Positions 55,809 through 63,859 of a stretch of DNA of 64,000 nt are shown piece after piece. The notes under the pieces are model-generated. The model was not told the DNA's origin and ran no database searches. It saw only the letters and a program-made list of their open reading frames with translations. The position numbers were made by a program, and so were the translations under genes. Each line of letters begins with the position of its first letter. Within the stretch, counting starts at the first letter, position 1. Source of the DNA: Actinospineispora acaciae DSM 45401 (GTDB lineage Bacteria; Actinomycetota; Actinomycetes; Mycobacteriales; Pseudonocardiaceae); contig NZ_JIAI01000007.1 of NCBI RefSeq assembly GCF_000620785.1, positions 310,001 to 374,000 of the forward strand, read 5' to 3'.

Positions 55809-56578
55809 AGACCCGAGCCGTTGACCACCGAGGCCTGGCGGAGCCGGACGCCGAGCCGCCCAAGACGTCTGTCGTGTCGGGTACGAGCGCCGAGTTCGAC
55901 GCGGCCGAGCTGACCCCTCGGCTGATCAACCTGGAGCTGCGGCGGCTGCTCTACACCGAGGGCATCGCCGAGGTGACGGTCCGAAACCCCGGCGCGCGGC
56001 ACTCGCTCGCGGTCGGCCTGCTCACCCGCTGCCGGATCACCATCGACGGCAGCCTCGGCTACTTCGGCTGCGGGCTGATCGACGGCCCGGAGATCCACAT
56101 TACCGGCCGGGTGGGCTGGTCGGTGGCGGAGAACATGATGTCCGGCGTCGTGGTGATCGACAAGAACGCCGGCTCGCTGACCGGGGCGGCGCTGCGCGGC
56201 GGGGACGTCGTCGTACGTGGACACGTCGGCGCGCGCACCGGCATCGACCAGAAGGGCGGGACGATCATCGCGGGCGGCAACGCCGGCTCGATGACCGGGT
56301 TCATGATGCAGCGCGGCCGGCAGATCATCTGCGGCGACGTCGGCCCCGGCCTCGGCGACTCGATGTACGACGGCGCGATCTACGTCGCCGGCAAGGTCGC
56401 CTCCCTCGGGGTGGACTGCGTGGAGGCCGAGTTCACCGACGCCGACCAGGAGCTGATCGACCGCAAGTTCCGCATCTACGGCCTGCCGAAACCCGACGCG
56501 TTCCGCAAGTTCGTCTGCGGCCAGAAGCTGTGGAACTACGACAACCTCGAACCGAGCGAGCGGAAGTTGGTGCTGTGA
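55796..56578 (+). CDS. mgsB: N-methylglutamate synthase subunit B (GltB C-terminal/GlxC-like)
   Basis: The 260-residue protein has an N-terminal extension (about 1-45) then a right-handed beta-helix with repeated G-x-x-G turns: ITIDGSLGYFGCGLIDGPEIHITGRVGWSVAENMMSGVVVIDKNAGSLTGAALRGGDVVVRGHVGARTGIDQKGGTIIAGGNAGSMTGFMMQ (quoted in parts), as in the C-terminal domain of glutamate synthase alpha and GlxC. It is a structural subunit that connects MgsA and MgsC. GTG start with GGGAGG upstream. Its TGA overlaps the mgsC ATG by one base. Confidence 0.9.
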   Translation: MESVKTRAVDHRGLAEPDAEPPKTSVVSGTSAEFDAAELTPRLINLELRRLLYTEGIAEVTVRNPGARHSLAVGLLTRCRITIDGSLGYFGCGLIDGPEIHITGRVGWSVAENMMSGVVVIDKNAGSLTGAALRGGDVVVRGHVGARTGIDQKGGTIIAGGNAGSMTGFMMQRGRQIICGDVGPGLGDSMYDGAIYVAGKVASLGVDCVEAEFTDADQELIDRKFRIYGLPKPDAFRKFVCGQKLWNYDNLEPSERKLVL

Positions 56579-57981
56579 TGTCCGACGACAAGCACGTGCT
56601 CGGGCACAGCCGGATCTTCACGCCCGAAGTGATCAACGACATCCATACCAAGTCCGAGCTGGGCCGGTACCGGATGCGCGGGTTCTCGATGTTCAAGCCG
56701 ATCCCGCACTGGGACGAGCTGATGTTCCTGCCCGGCACGCTGACCCGGTTCGTGATCGAGGGCTACCGGGAGAAGTGCGACACTCGCACGGTTCTCGGCG
56801 CGCGGTTCGCGAAGAAGCCGCTGGAGCTGGACATCCCGATCTACATCACCGGGATGAGCTTCGGCGCGCTGTCGCTGGAGGCCAAGATGGCGCTGGCCAA
56901 GGGCGCGTCCATGGCCGGCACCGCGACCTGCTCCGGCGAGGGCGGCATGATCCCGCCGGAGCGCGACCTGTCCACCAAGTGGTACTACCAGGTGATCCAG
57001 AGCCGGTACGGGTTCAACCCGCACCACCTGATGCTGGCCGACGGGGTGGAGTTCTTCATCGGCCAGGGCTGCAAGGTCGGCCTCGGCGGGCACCTGATGG
57101 GCCAGAAGGTGACCGAGCAGGTCGCCGAGATGCGCTCGCTGCCGCCGGGCATCGACCAACGCAGCCCGGCCCGCCACCCTGACTGGCTCGGGCCGGACGA
57201 CCTGTCGCTGAAGGTCCAGGAGATCCGGGAGGCCACCGACTACCAGGTGCCGATCCAGCTCAAGCTGGGCGCCGCGCGGGTCTACGACGACGTGCGGATG
57301 GCCGCCAAGTGCGGGCCGGACATCATCTACCTGGACGGCGCGGAGGGCGGCACCGGCGCCGGCCCGCACGTGGCCGCCGAGGAGACCGGCATCCCGCTGA
57401 TGGCCGCGATCCCGGAGGCCCGCCGCGCGCTGGAGGACGTCGGCCTGGCCGACGAGATCGACCTGGTGGTGGCTGGCGGCATCCGCAACGGCGGCGACGT
57501 GGCCAAGGCGCTCGCGCTGGGCGCCGACGCGATCGCCATCGGCCACTCCTCGCTGATGGCGCTGAACTGCAACAAGGAGATCCCCGGCGTCACCGACTAC
57601 GAGGGCACCGTCGGCGTCCCGGCCGGCAGGTGCTACCACTGCCACACCGGCCGCTGCCCGGTCGGCGTGGCGACGCAGGACCCGGAGCTGCGCAAACGGC
57701 TCGTCGTGGACGAGGCGGCCGAGCGCGTCTACAACTTCCTGCACACGTTGACGCTGGAGGTGCAGATGCTGGCGCGGGCGTGCGGCAAGACCAACGTGCA
57801 CAGCCTGGAGCCCGAGGACCTGTGCGCCCTGACCACCGAGGCCGCAGCGATGGCCCGCGTCCCGCTGGCCGGCACGTCGTACATCCCGGGCATCACCGAG
57901 GAGAACGCACTCGCCGAGATCAAGGCCATGCTCGCCAAGCAGCTGACCAACGGCGCCGGGCAGGGGGCGCGCGATGCCTGA
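56578..57981 (+). CDS. mgsC: N-methylglutamate synthase subunit C (FMN-binding glutamate-synthase family)
   Basis: The 467-residue protein has the glutamate-synthase central/FMN domain: LDIPIYITGMSFGALSLEAKMALAKGASMAGTATCSGEGGMIPPER, LKLGAARVYDDVRMAAKCGPDIIYLDGAEGGTGAGP, VVAGGIRNGGDVAKALALGADAIAIG (quoted in parts) and the iron-sulfur cysteines in GRCYHCHTGRCPVG. It combines methylamine released by MgsA with 2-oxoglutarate and a reductant to form N-methylglutamate. Length and layout match MgsC of methylotrophs. Overlaps mgsB by one base and the next unknown gene by eight. Confidence 0.92.
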   Translation: MSDDKHVLGHSRIFTPEVINDIHTKSELGRYRMRGFSMFKPIPHWDELMFLPGTLTRFVIEGYREKCDTRTVLGARFAKKPLELDIPIYITGMSFGALSLEAKMALAKGASMAGTATCSGEGGMIPPERDLSTKWYYQVIQSRYGFNPHHLMLADGVEFFIGQGCKVGLGGHLMGQKVTEQVAEMRSLPPGIDQRSPARHPDWLGPDDLSLKVQEIREATDYQVPIQLKLGAARVYDDVRMAAKCGPDIIYLDGAEGGTGAGPHVAAEETGIPLMAAIPEARRALEDVGLADEIDLVVAGGIRNGGDVAKALALGADAIAIGHSSLMALNCNKEIPGVTDYEGTVGVPAGRCYHCHTGRCPVGVATQDPELRKRLVVDEAAERVYNFLHTLTLEVQMLARACGKTNVHSLEPEDLCALTTEAAAMARVPLAGTSYIPGITEENALAEIKAMLAKQLTNGAGQGARDA

Positions 57982-58429
57982 GCAGCTGTTCGACCCGTCC
58001 GCGAGAAGACTGACCACCCGCACGGGGATAGACACCGAGGAGCTGACCGGCCGCACCTTCCCCTACCAGTTCGACCGCTCGCTCGTGGACGACGTCGACC
58101 TGATGGCGGCCACCCCCGGCGAGGACCTCAACTGGCTGGAGGACGTGCACCTGATGACCGAGGACGACGTGCCCGCCGTCTTCGACAGGTACACGAACGC
58201 CTTCCTGAAGATCCACTTCGAGATCCCGGCCGGCCGCGAGGACGAGTACGCCCGCAAGGTCCTGGTCAAACACCTCCAGGAGGGCAACTCGTACGGCATC
58301 TGGCTCAAGCACACGCACGCCAAGTTCCCCCAGCCCGAGCTGGGCTCCTGGCTGTCCAACTCCGCCACCGTCGGCGAGAGCTGGACCCCGCCGAAACTGG
58401 CCGGCTGGGAACCCCCGTCCGCGCACTAG
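57974..58429 (+). CDS. 151-residue protein of unknown function at end of gmaS-mgs operon
   Basis: The product is soluble and acidic, with DTEELTGRTFPYQFDRSLVDDVDLMAATPGEDLNWLEDVHLMTEDDVPAVFDRYTNAFLKIHFEIPAGREDEYARKVLVKHLQEGNSYGIWLKHTHAKFPQPELGSWLSNSATVGESWTPPKLAGWEPP (positions 18-148; quoted features: NWLEDVHLM, YARKVLVKHLQ, GIWLKHTHAKFP). No family or catalytic motif is recognised; aromatic and His residues are enriched in the C-terminal half. It overlaps mgsC by eight bases, so it is translated with the N-methylglutamate synthase and may be an extra subunit, chaperone or metabolite-binding partner. Confidence 0.75.
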   Translation: MPEQLFDPSARRLTTRTGIDTEELTGRTFPYQFDRSLVDDVDLMAATPGEDLNWLEDVHLMTEDDVPAVFDRYTNAFLKIHFEIPAGREDEYARKVLVKHLQEGNSYGIWLKHTHAKFPQPELGSWLSNSATVGESWTPPKLAGWEPPSAH

Positions 58430-58432
58430 ACC

Positions 58433-58474
58433 CGTGAGTGGCCAGGGCCGCCATAGCGACCCTGGCCACTCACG
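58433..58474. terminator. Palindromic repeat, class 1 copy F (putative terminator)
   Basis: 15-bp arms CGTGAGTGGCCAGGG (58433-58447) and 58460-58474 around a 12-base loop with the shared CATAG. It begins four bases after the stop of the 151-residue gene and separates it from the permease gene. Confidence 0.75.
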
Positions 58475-58528
58475 ACCACGGGGGCACGGCAACGGCGCCG
58501 TGCCCCTCTCCCACCACCGGAGGCGGTC

Positions 58529-60115
58529 ATGACAGAGACGTCAGACAGGCCAACCCAGCAGGCCGGCGCGGGCAAGCTGCGCCGTTCGATCACCTGGACC
58601 GGCGCGTTCTGGGTGGCCAGCGGGGTGCCGGCGCTGGTGCTGTTCTCCATCGGGTCCATCGCGTCCACGGTGGGCACGGTGTCGGTGCTGGTCTGGGCGA
58701 TGTCGGTGACGCTGGGGCTGATCCAGAGCTTCACCTACGCGGAGATCGCCGGGCTGTTCCCGAACAAGTCGGGCGGGGCGTCGGTGTACGGCGCGATGGC
58801 CTGGGTGCCGTACTCCAAGTTCGTCGCGCCGGTGTCGGTGTGGTGCAACTGGCTGGCCTGGTCGCCGGTGCTCACCATCGGCGCCGGGCTGGGCGCGGGC
58901 TATCTGTTGACCGCGCTGTTCCCGCCGGACGCGGTGATCAACACTTGGTCGCTGAAGCTGGTCGACCTCGGCGCGCTCAAGGACGGGCTGGAGCTGCGGC
59001 TCAACGCCCAGTTCGTGATCGCCGCCGCGCTGTTGTTGCTGGTCTTCGCACTGCAGCACCACGGCATCCTGCGCGCGGCTCGGGTCCAGACGGTGGTCGG
59101 GCTGGCGGTGCTGGTGCCGCTGCTGGTCGTCGGGCTGGTGCCGCTGCTGACCGGTGACGTGGTGGCCCGCAACTTCCAGCCGTTCGCCCCGATCAGCGGG
59201 GCCTGGGACCAGGCGGGCTGGACGCTGTTCGCGGGCGGGCTGTTCCTCGCGGCGTGGTCGGCGTACGCGTTCGAGACGTCGGTCTGTTATACGAGCGAGC
59301 TGAAGGACCCCGGCCGGGACACCGTGAAGGCGATCTTCGCCTCCGGCCTGGTGTGCCTGCTGATGTACGTGCTGGTGCCGTTCACGTTCCAGGGCGCGCT
59401 GGGGCTGGACCGGCTGGTCAGCAAGCCGATCGTGGACAACACCGGGGTGGCCGCCGCGATGGTCGACATGGTCGGCGGGGGCGCGCTGGTGGGCAACCTG
59501 CTCACGATCATGCTGATCCTGGCCGTGCTGCTGTCCATCATGACCACGATGGCCGGCTCGTCGCGGACCCTGTACCAGGGCTCGGTGGACGGCTGGCTGC
59601 CTCGTTATCTGGGCAGGGCCAACAAGCACGGGGCGCCGGCGCGGGCGATGTGGACGGACCTGTGCTTCAACCTGCTCCTGCTGCTGATGAGCGACTACGT
59701 GTTCGTGCTCGCCGCGTCCACGGTGTGCTACATGATCTTCAACTTCCTGAACCTGAACGCCGGCTGGCTGCACCGGGTGGACTCCCCCGACCGGCCCCGG
59801 CCGTGGCGGGCGCCGACCGCGCTGATCGCGATCGGCGGGGTGCTCGGGTTCGGCAACGCCGTGCTGTTGGGTTGGGGCGCGAACGTGTGGGGCGCCGGCG
59901 CGCTGCTCACCGGCCTGGTGTTCGCCGCGCTGATCATCCCGGTGTTCGCGTTCCGGCACTACGTCCGCGACCGCGGCCGCTTCCCGGCGGCGATGTACGC
60001 CGACGCCGGTACCGAAGCGACCACCGCACCCGCCCGCCGCGCCGGACTCCGCCCCTACCTCGCACTCGCCGGCGGCGTAGCCGCCGTACTCCTCGGCCTC
60101 TACCTCCGCGCGTAA
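58529..60115 (+). CDS. APC-family amino acid/amine permease
   Basis: The 528-residue protein has about 12-14 hydrophobic helices. TWTGAFWVASGVPALVLFSIGSIASTVG, WAMSVTLGLIQSFTYAEIAGLFPNKSGGASVYGAMAW (quoted in parts), the latter with the APC consensus YAEIAGxFPxxGGxYxW in helix 2-3, and a later FETSVCYTSELKDPGRDTVKAI identify an APC transporter. In this cluster it may take up methylamine, gamma-glutamylmethylamide, N-methylglutamate or another amine; no residue decides. It is separated from the mgs operon by a palindrome but runs in the same direction. Confidence 0.88.
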   Translation: MTETSDRPTQQAGAGKLRRSITWTGAFWVASGVPALVLFSIGSIASTVGTVSVLVWAMSVTLGLIQSFTYAEIAGLFPNKSGGASVYGAMAWVPYSKFVAPVSVWCNWLAWSPVLTIGAGLGAGYLLTALFPPDAVINTWSLKLVDLGALKDGLELRLNAQFVIAAALLLLVFALQHHGILRAARVQTVVGLAVLVPLLVVGLVPLLTGDVVARNFQPFAPISGAWDQAGWTLFAGGLFLAAWSAYAFETSVCYTSELKDPGRDTVKAIFASGLVCLLMYVLVPFTFQGALGLDRLVSKPIVDNTGVAAAMVDMVGGGALVGNLLTIMLILAVLLSIMTTMAGSSRTLYQGSVDGWLPRYLGRANKHGAPARAMWTDLCFNLLLLLMSDYVFVLAASTVCYMIFNFLNLNAGWLHRVDSPDRPRPWRAPTALIAIGGVLGFGNAVLLGWGANVWGAGALLTGLVFAALIIPVFAFRHYVRDRGRFPAAMYADAGTEATTAPARRAGLRPYLALAGGVAAVLLGLYLRA

Positions 60116-60147
60116 CACGCGCTCGCGCCCCCGGCCCCCGCTATCGG

Positions 60148-60215
60148 CCGCACACCCGGTTTCTCACCGGCACATGCACTGAAGCCGTTGTGCGGCGTGC
60201 ACAGCGGGTGTGCGG
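60148..60215. terminator. Palindromic repeat, class 2 copy D (putative terminator)
   Basis: 11-bp arms CCGCACACCCG (60148-60158) and 60205-60215 with an inner imperfect pair, between the convergent permease and transketolase genes, nine bases from the latter's stop codon. Confidence 0.65.
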
Positions 60216-60224
60216 GCCAATCCG

Positions 60225-61151
60225 CTACGGGCGGAAGAAGGTGCGGGCGCGGGCGGATAGGGCGGCGGTGGTCAGGTGGTGGGCGCGGTCGTGGTCGGGG
60301 ATCGTGCCGTAGCCGCGTATCTCGTGGTCGCGGGCGACGCCGAGGGCGGCGATTCGGTGTGGGCGGTCCTCCAGGGCGGTGGCTAGTACGTGCGTCGAGG
60401 TGCCCGCGAGGTAGGGCTCGACCAGGAGCACGTCGGCCCGGTCCGGCAGGGCGGCGCGGAGGACGGCGGTGTCCAGCGGGCGGACGGTCGGGGTGTAGAC
60501 GACTGTCACGTCCAGGCCCTCGGTGGCGGCCAGCACCCGGTCGGCGACCGGGCCGACGGCGAGCGCCAGGCCTCGGCGGCCGGTGCGCAGCACGGACATC
60601 TCGCCCTGGGCGGAGTAGGCGGTCGCGTTGGGGGCCTCGGTCAGGCGCAGGTAGACGCGGTCGTCGCGGTCGGCGGCGGCGCGCAGCAGCGGCGGGACCT
60701 CCGCGGGGTGGCCGGGTACCTGGATCGTCCAGCCGGGCAGGGTGTCGATCAGCGCCACGTCGCCGGGGCTCATGTGGGTGCGCCCGGTGAACGGGTAGTC
60801 GTACGAGGCGCCGACGCTGACCAGGATGCCGCCCACGTCCTGGTGCCCGAGGTCCAGCTTGACCTGCTCGAACGGGCGCTCGACCAGGAACGAGCCGATG
60901 GTGTGCGCGATCGGGCGCATGCCGGTGAGCGCGAGCCCGCCGGCCACGCTGACCAGCAGCTGCTCCCGGATGCCGACGTTGATCACGCGGTCCGGGTGGT
61001 CCTGTTCGGCGACCGTGAACCGGTCGCGGCTGATCTCGGCCAGCACCAGCGCGACCCGGGGGTCGTCGTCGAGCAGCTCGGTGGCGGCGGCGACGAACGT
61101 GTCGCGCATGCCGATCGTCTGGGTGGTGACGGCTGGCTCGGTGACAGACAT
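60225..61151 (-). CDS. Transketolase C-terminal subunit (pyrimidine-binding and C-terminal domains)
   Basis: The 308-residue protein begins MRDTFVAAATELLDDDPRVALVLAEISRDRF, has VINVGIREQLLVSVAGGLALTGMRPIAHTIGSFLVERPFEQVKLDLG with the catalytic glutamate in GIREQ, and VLRTGRRGLALAVGPVADRVL in the C-terminal domain (quoted in parts). It is the second half of a split transketolase, with the N-terminal half encoded just upstream on the same strand. Together they would bind thiamine diphosphate at their interface. Substrates may be pentose phosphates or an unrelated ketose; see the N-terminal subunit. Confidence 0.88.
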   Translation of the reverse strand: MSVTEPAVTTQTIGMRDTFVAAATELLDDDPRVALVLAEISRDRFTVAEQDHPDRVINVGIREQLLVSVAGGLALTGMRPIAHTIGSFLVERPFEQVKLDLGHQDVGGILVSVGASYDYPFTGRTHMSPGDVALIDTLPGWTIQVPGHPAEVPPLLRAAADRDDRVYLRLTEAPNATAYSAQGEMSVLRTGRRGLALAVGPVADRVLAATEGLDVTVVYTPTVRPLDTAVLRAALPDRADVLLVEPYLAGTSTHVLATALEDRPHRIAALGVARDHEIRGYGTIPDHDRAHHLTTAALSARARTFFRP

Positions 61152-61155
61152 GGGT

Positions 61156-61851
61156 TCAGCCCCCGTTCGGTTCGACCTGGGCGACCACGGCGAGCGGGCG
61201 CCCGGGGTGCGGATCGGTGAACGCGCCGTAGAGCGCTTCGTGGTCGCGGCCGTCCACCGCCCGGCCGGTCCAGCCCTCCAGCTCGAACCGGCGCTCGATG
61301 CCGCCCGGCCAGCCGTGGCTGGACGAGGCGTTGTCCACCACGACGGCGGTGAGCTGCTCCAGCCCCAGCCGGCCGGCCAGCTGGATCGCCTCGGCGTTGC
61401 TGCCCTCGTCCAGCTCGGCGTCCCCGACCAGCACCACCAGCCGGGGCGCCGTGCGCCGCTGCGCCCGCCAGCCCAGCGCGATGCCCAGCGCGAGCGGCAG
61501 CCCGTGCCCGAGCGAGCCGCTGCTGATCTCCGCGCCGGGCAGCACCACCCGGTCCGGGTGCATGCCCAGCGGCGAGCCGAACGCGCCCCAGTCGTCGAGC
61601 GCGCCCTCGTCCAGGAAGCCCTTGACGACCAGGGTCGCGTAGAACGCCATCGCGCCGTGCCCCTTGGACAGCAGGAACCTGTCCCGGTCGGGGTCGGCGG
61701 CGTTGCCCGGGCGCAGGTCGAGCACCCTGTCGTAGAGCACCCAGAGCACGTCCATCGTGCTGGTGGCCGCCACCGAGTGCTTCTCGTCGCCGGTCAGCCG
61801 CGCCATCAACGCGGGCAGGTCGGCATATCCGTATGCCATGCGTCCCAGCAT
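61156..61851 (-). CDS. Transketolase N-terminal (thiamine-diphosphate-binding) subunit
   Basis: The 231-residue protein has TMDVLWVLYDRVLDLRP, RFLLSKGHGAMAFYA, the ThDP motif VGDAELDEGSNAEAIQLAGRLGLEQLTAVVVDNASSSHGWPG and AGAEISSGSLGHGLPLALGIALG, quoted in parts. GDAELDEG is the GDGx-like site with Ala replacing Gly. Its stop is four bases before the C-terminal subunit ATG, forming a two-gene operon. Start is uncertain between ATG at 61851 and 61839. The pair follows the methylated-amine cluster, so formaldehyde-linked transketolase chemistry is conceivable but unproved. Confidence 0.87.
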   Translation of the reverse strand: MLGRMAYGYADLPALMARLTGDEKHSVAATSTMDVLWVLYDRVLDLRPGNAADPDRDRFLLSKGHGAMAFYATLVVKGFLDEGALDDWGAFGSPLGMHPDRVVLPGAEISSGSLGHGLPLALGIALGWRAQRRTAPRLVVLVGDAELDEGSNAEAIQLAGRLGLEQLTAVVVDNASSSHGWPGGIERRFELEGWTGRAVDGRDHEALYGAFTDPHPGRPLAVVAQVEPNGG

Positions 61852-61873
61852 GGACCCTCAAGCAAGCTAGAGG

Positions 61874-63169
61874 TCAAGGGTGCAGGCGCAGGTGCCAGGC
61901 GTGGGCCTGCTGGTCGGTCAGGGCGGCGACCTGGTCGATCACCACGCGCCAGCGGGCGGCGTCGTCCGAGGCGGCCAGCCAGGCCTCGGCCAGCGGGGCG
62001 GCCAGGGTGTCCGGGGCGCCGGCGGCGATCGCCTCGGTCAGCTCGGTCAGCAGCTCGCGCTGCTCGGCCTGCATGCGCAGCCTGGCGGGGTCTGCCATCA
62101 CGTAGCGGACCGCGACCGCCTTGAGCAGCGCCACCTCGGCGGCCACCAGCGGCGGGACGACCAGGTCGGCGGCGTAGCGGGCCAGCGGGCGGTGCCCGTA
62201 CACCGCGCGGGTGGCGTCGGCGGCGGCACCGGCGAACCGGCTGACCAGCTCGCTGGTCAGCCGCTTGAGCGCGACCTGGCCGGCGGCCGACGGGTCGGGC
62301 CGGTTCGCCACGGCGGCCACCACGGGCAGCGCGAGCAGCCGTAGCCCGGCCTCCTCGCAGGCCGCGCGGTCGGCGCCGAAGTGCGTGGCGGCCAGCTCGG
62401 CGAGCGCACCCCGCTCCCGCCGGTCGGCCAGCGCGGACAGCCGGATGCGGCCGGCCAGGATGCCGTCCTCCACGTCGTGCACCGAGTACGCCACGTCGTC
62501 CGACCAGTCCATGACCTGCGCCTCCAGGCACCGCCGGCCGTCCGGAGCACCGTCGCGCAACCATTCGAACGCGGGCAGGTCGTCGGCGTAGACCCCGTAC
62601 TTGCGCCCCACTGCTGGCCTGGCCGGCCCTGCCGATCTCGCCGGCTCCGCCGGCCATGGGTACTTGCAGCAGGCGTCCAGCGAGGCCCTGGTCAGGTTCA
62701 GCCCGCCGCCGTCCACCTTCGGCTCCAAGCGAACCAGGGTCCGCAGCGTCTGCGCGTTGCCTTCGAAGCCTTCCAGCCCGGCCCGCCGCACCGCGACCTC
62801 GTCCAGCGCCCGCTCGCCGTTGTGCCCGAACGGTGGGTGGCCGATGTCGTGCGCCAGCCCGGCGGTGTCCACCACGTCCGGATCACAGCCCAGCTCCTCG
62901 GCCAGGCCACGGCCGATCTGGGCCACCTCCAACGAGTGCGTGAGCCTGGTCCGGGGCATGCCGGTGACCTCCGCGCCCTCCCCCGGGCCGACCACCTGCG
63001 TCTTCCCAGCCAGCCGGCGCAGCGCGGCCGAGTGCAGCACCCTGGCCCGGTCCCTGGCGAACGGACTGCGGTACTCCGAACGGGCGCCGTTCACGGCCGA
63101 CCGCTTGGCCCGCTCGGGCAACATCCGAGCCCGCTCGTGCTCGCCGTACCCCTCGAACCCAGGACTCAC
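61874..63169 (-). CDS. dgt: Deoxyguanosinetriphosphate triphosphohydrolase-like protein
   Basis: The 431-residue HD-domain protein has RSPFARDRARVLHSAALRRLAGKTQV at the start and the metal motifs RTRLTHSLEVAQI (H), AHDIGHPPFGHNGE (HD) and DWSDDVAYSVHDVEDGI (D), quoted in parts; this is the Dgt/SAMHD1-like arrangement. It hydrolyses dNTPs to deoxynucleosides and triphosphate. A low-complexity Ala/Pro/Arg insert (about 195-215, PARSAGPARPAVGRK) lies between helices. GTG start at 63169 overlaps the YdcF gene stop, so the two are coupled. Dgt precedes dnaG in many actinobacteria but not here. Confidence 0.93.
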   Translation of the reverse strand: MSPGFEGYGEHERARMLPERAKRSAVNGARSEYRSPFARDRARVLHSAALRRLAGKTQVVGPGEGAEVTGMPRTRLTHSLEVAQIGRGLAEELGCDPDVVDTAGLAHDIGHPPFGHNGERALDEVAVRRAGLEGFEGNAQTLRTLVRLEPKVDGGGLNLTRASLDACCKYPWPAEPARSAGPARPAVGRKYGVYADDLPAFEWLRDGAPDGRRCLEAQVMDWSDDVAYSVHDVEDGILAGRIRLSALADRRERGALAELAATHFGADRAACEEAGLRLLALPVVAAVANRPDPSAAGQVALKRLTSELVSRFAGAAADATRAVYGHRPLARYAADLVVPPLVAAEVALLKAVAVRYVMADPARLRMQAEQRELLTELTEAIAAGAPDTLAAPLAEAWLAASDDAARWRVVIDQVAALTDQQAHAWHLRLHP

Positions 63170-63855
63170 CCGAGCCCGGAACCCTCTGTCTCGACCGACG
63201 CGTGGGTCAGCCGGTAGAACAGCAGCGCGCCGGTCTCCCGGACGATGTAGCGGGCCTGGGTCTCCCTGGTCTGCACGACGGGACCGCTGCGCGTCGGCGA
63301 CGTCCACGACGGCAGCCCGGCGTCCCTGGCCATCGTCCGCGCCCGCAGCGAGTGCCACGGGTCGCTGACCAGCAGCGCCGAGTGCCAGCCCGTCGCGCCG
63401 GCCACCTTCGCCACCGCGCGCAGGCTGCCGAGGGTGTCCGAGCCCTCGCCGACCGAGGTCACCGCCCGCCCCGGCACGCCGCGCCCGACCAGGTAGCGAC
63501 GGCCGGCGTCCGCCTCGGTGAACCCGTCGCCCGCGCGCCGGCCGCCGACCGTGACGATGCTCGCCGCCACGCCCTGTTCGTAGAGCGCCTGGGCGTGCCG
63601 CAGCCGGGAGGCGAAGATCGGGCTCGGCGAGCCGTCGTACTGGGCGGCGCCGAGCACCACCACCACGTCCACCGGCCGCCGGTCGTCCACCCTGGCCTCC
63701 TGCCAGACCCGGAAGGCGGTGCCGCCGACGATGAGCGCGGCCACCAGCAGCACGCCCACCACCAGCCGCCGCGCCCAGTGCGGGCGGCCGGGACTCGCGG
63801 CGGGGATGGCGAAGAACGGGCGAAGTGCCCGCCGCGCCGGCGCGCTCACGGGCAC
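63166..63855 (-). CDS. YdcF/SanA-family (DUF218) membrane-anchored protein
   Basis: The 229-residue protein has an N-terminal basic segment, one hydrophobic helix (about 31-47, VVGVLLVAALIVGGTAF), and the DUF218 core: VDVVVVLGAAQYDGSPSPIFASRLRHAQALYEQG, SIVTVGGRRAGDGFTEADAGRRYLVGRGVP, ALLVSDPWHSLRARTMARDAGL (quoted in parts). The family is linked to cell-envelope barrier function and possibly to lipid carrier turnover. GTG start. It is coupled to dgt by a 4-nt overlap and lies four bases downstream of the XdhC-like gene. Confidence 0.87.
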   Translation of the reverse strand: MPVSAPARRALRPFFAIPAASPGRPHWARRLVVGVLLVAALIVGGTAFRVWQEARVDDRRPVDVVVVLGAAQYDGSPSPIFASRLRHAQALYEQGVAASIVTVGGRRAGDGFTEADAGRRYLVGRGVPGRAVTSVGEGSDTLGSLRAVAKVAGATGWHSALLVSDPWHSLRARTMARDAGLPSWTSPTRSGPVVQTRETQARYIVRETGALLFYRLTHASVETEGSGLG

Positions 63856-63859
63856 TCGC

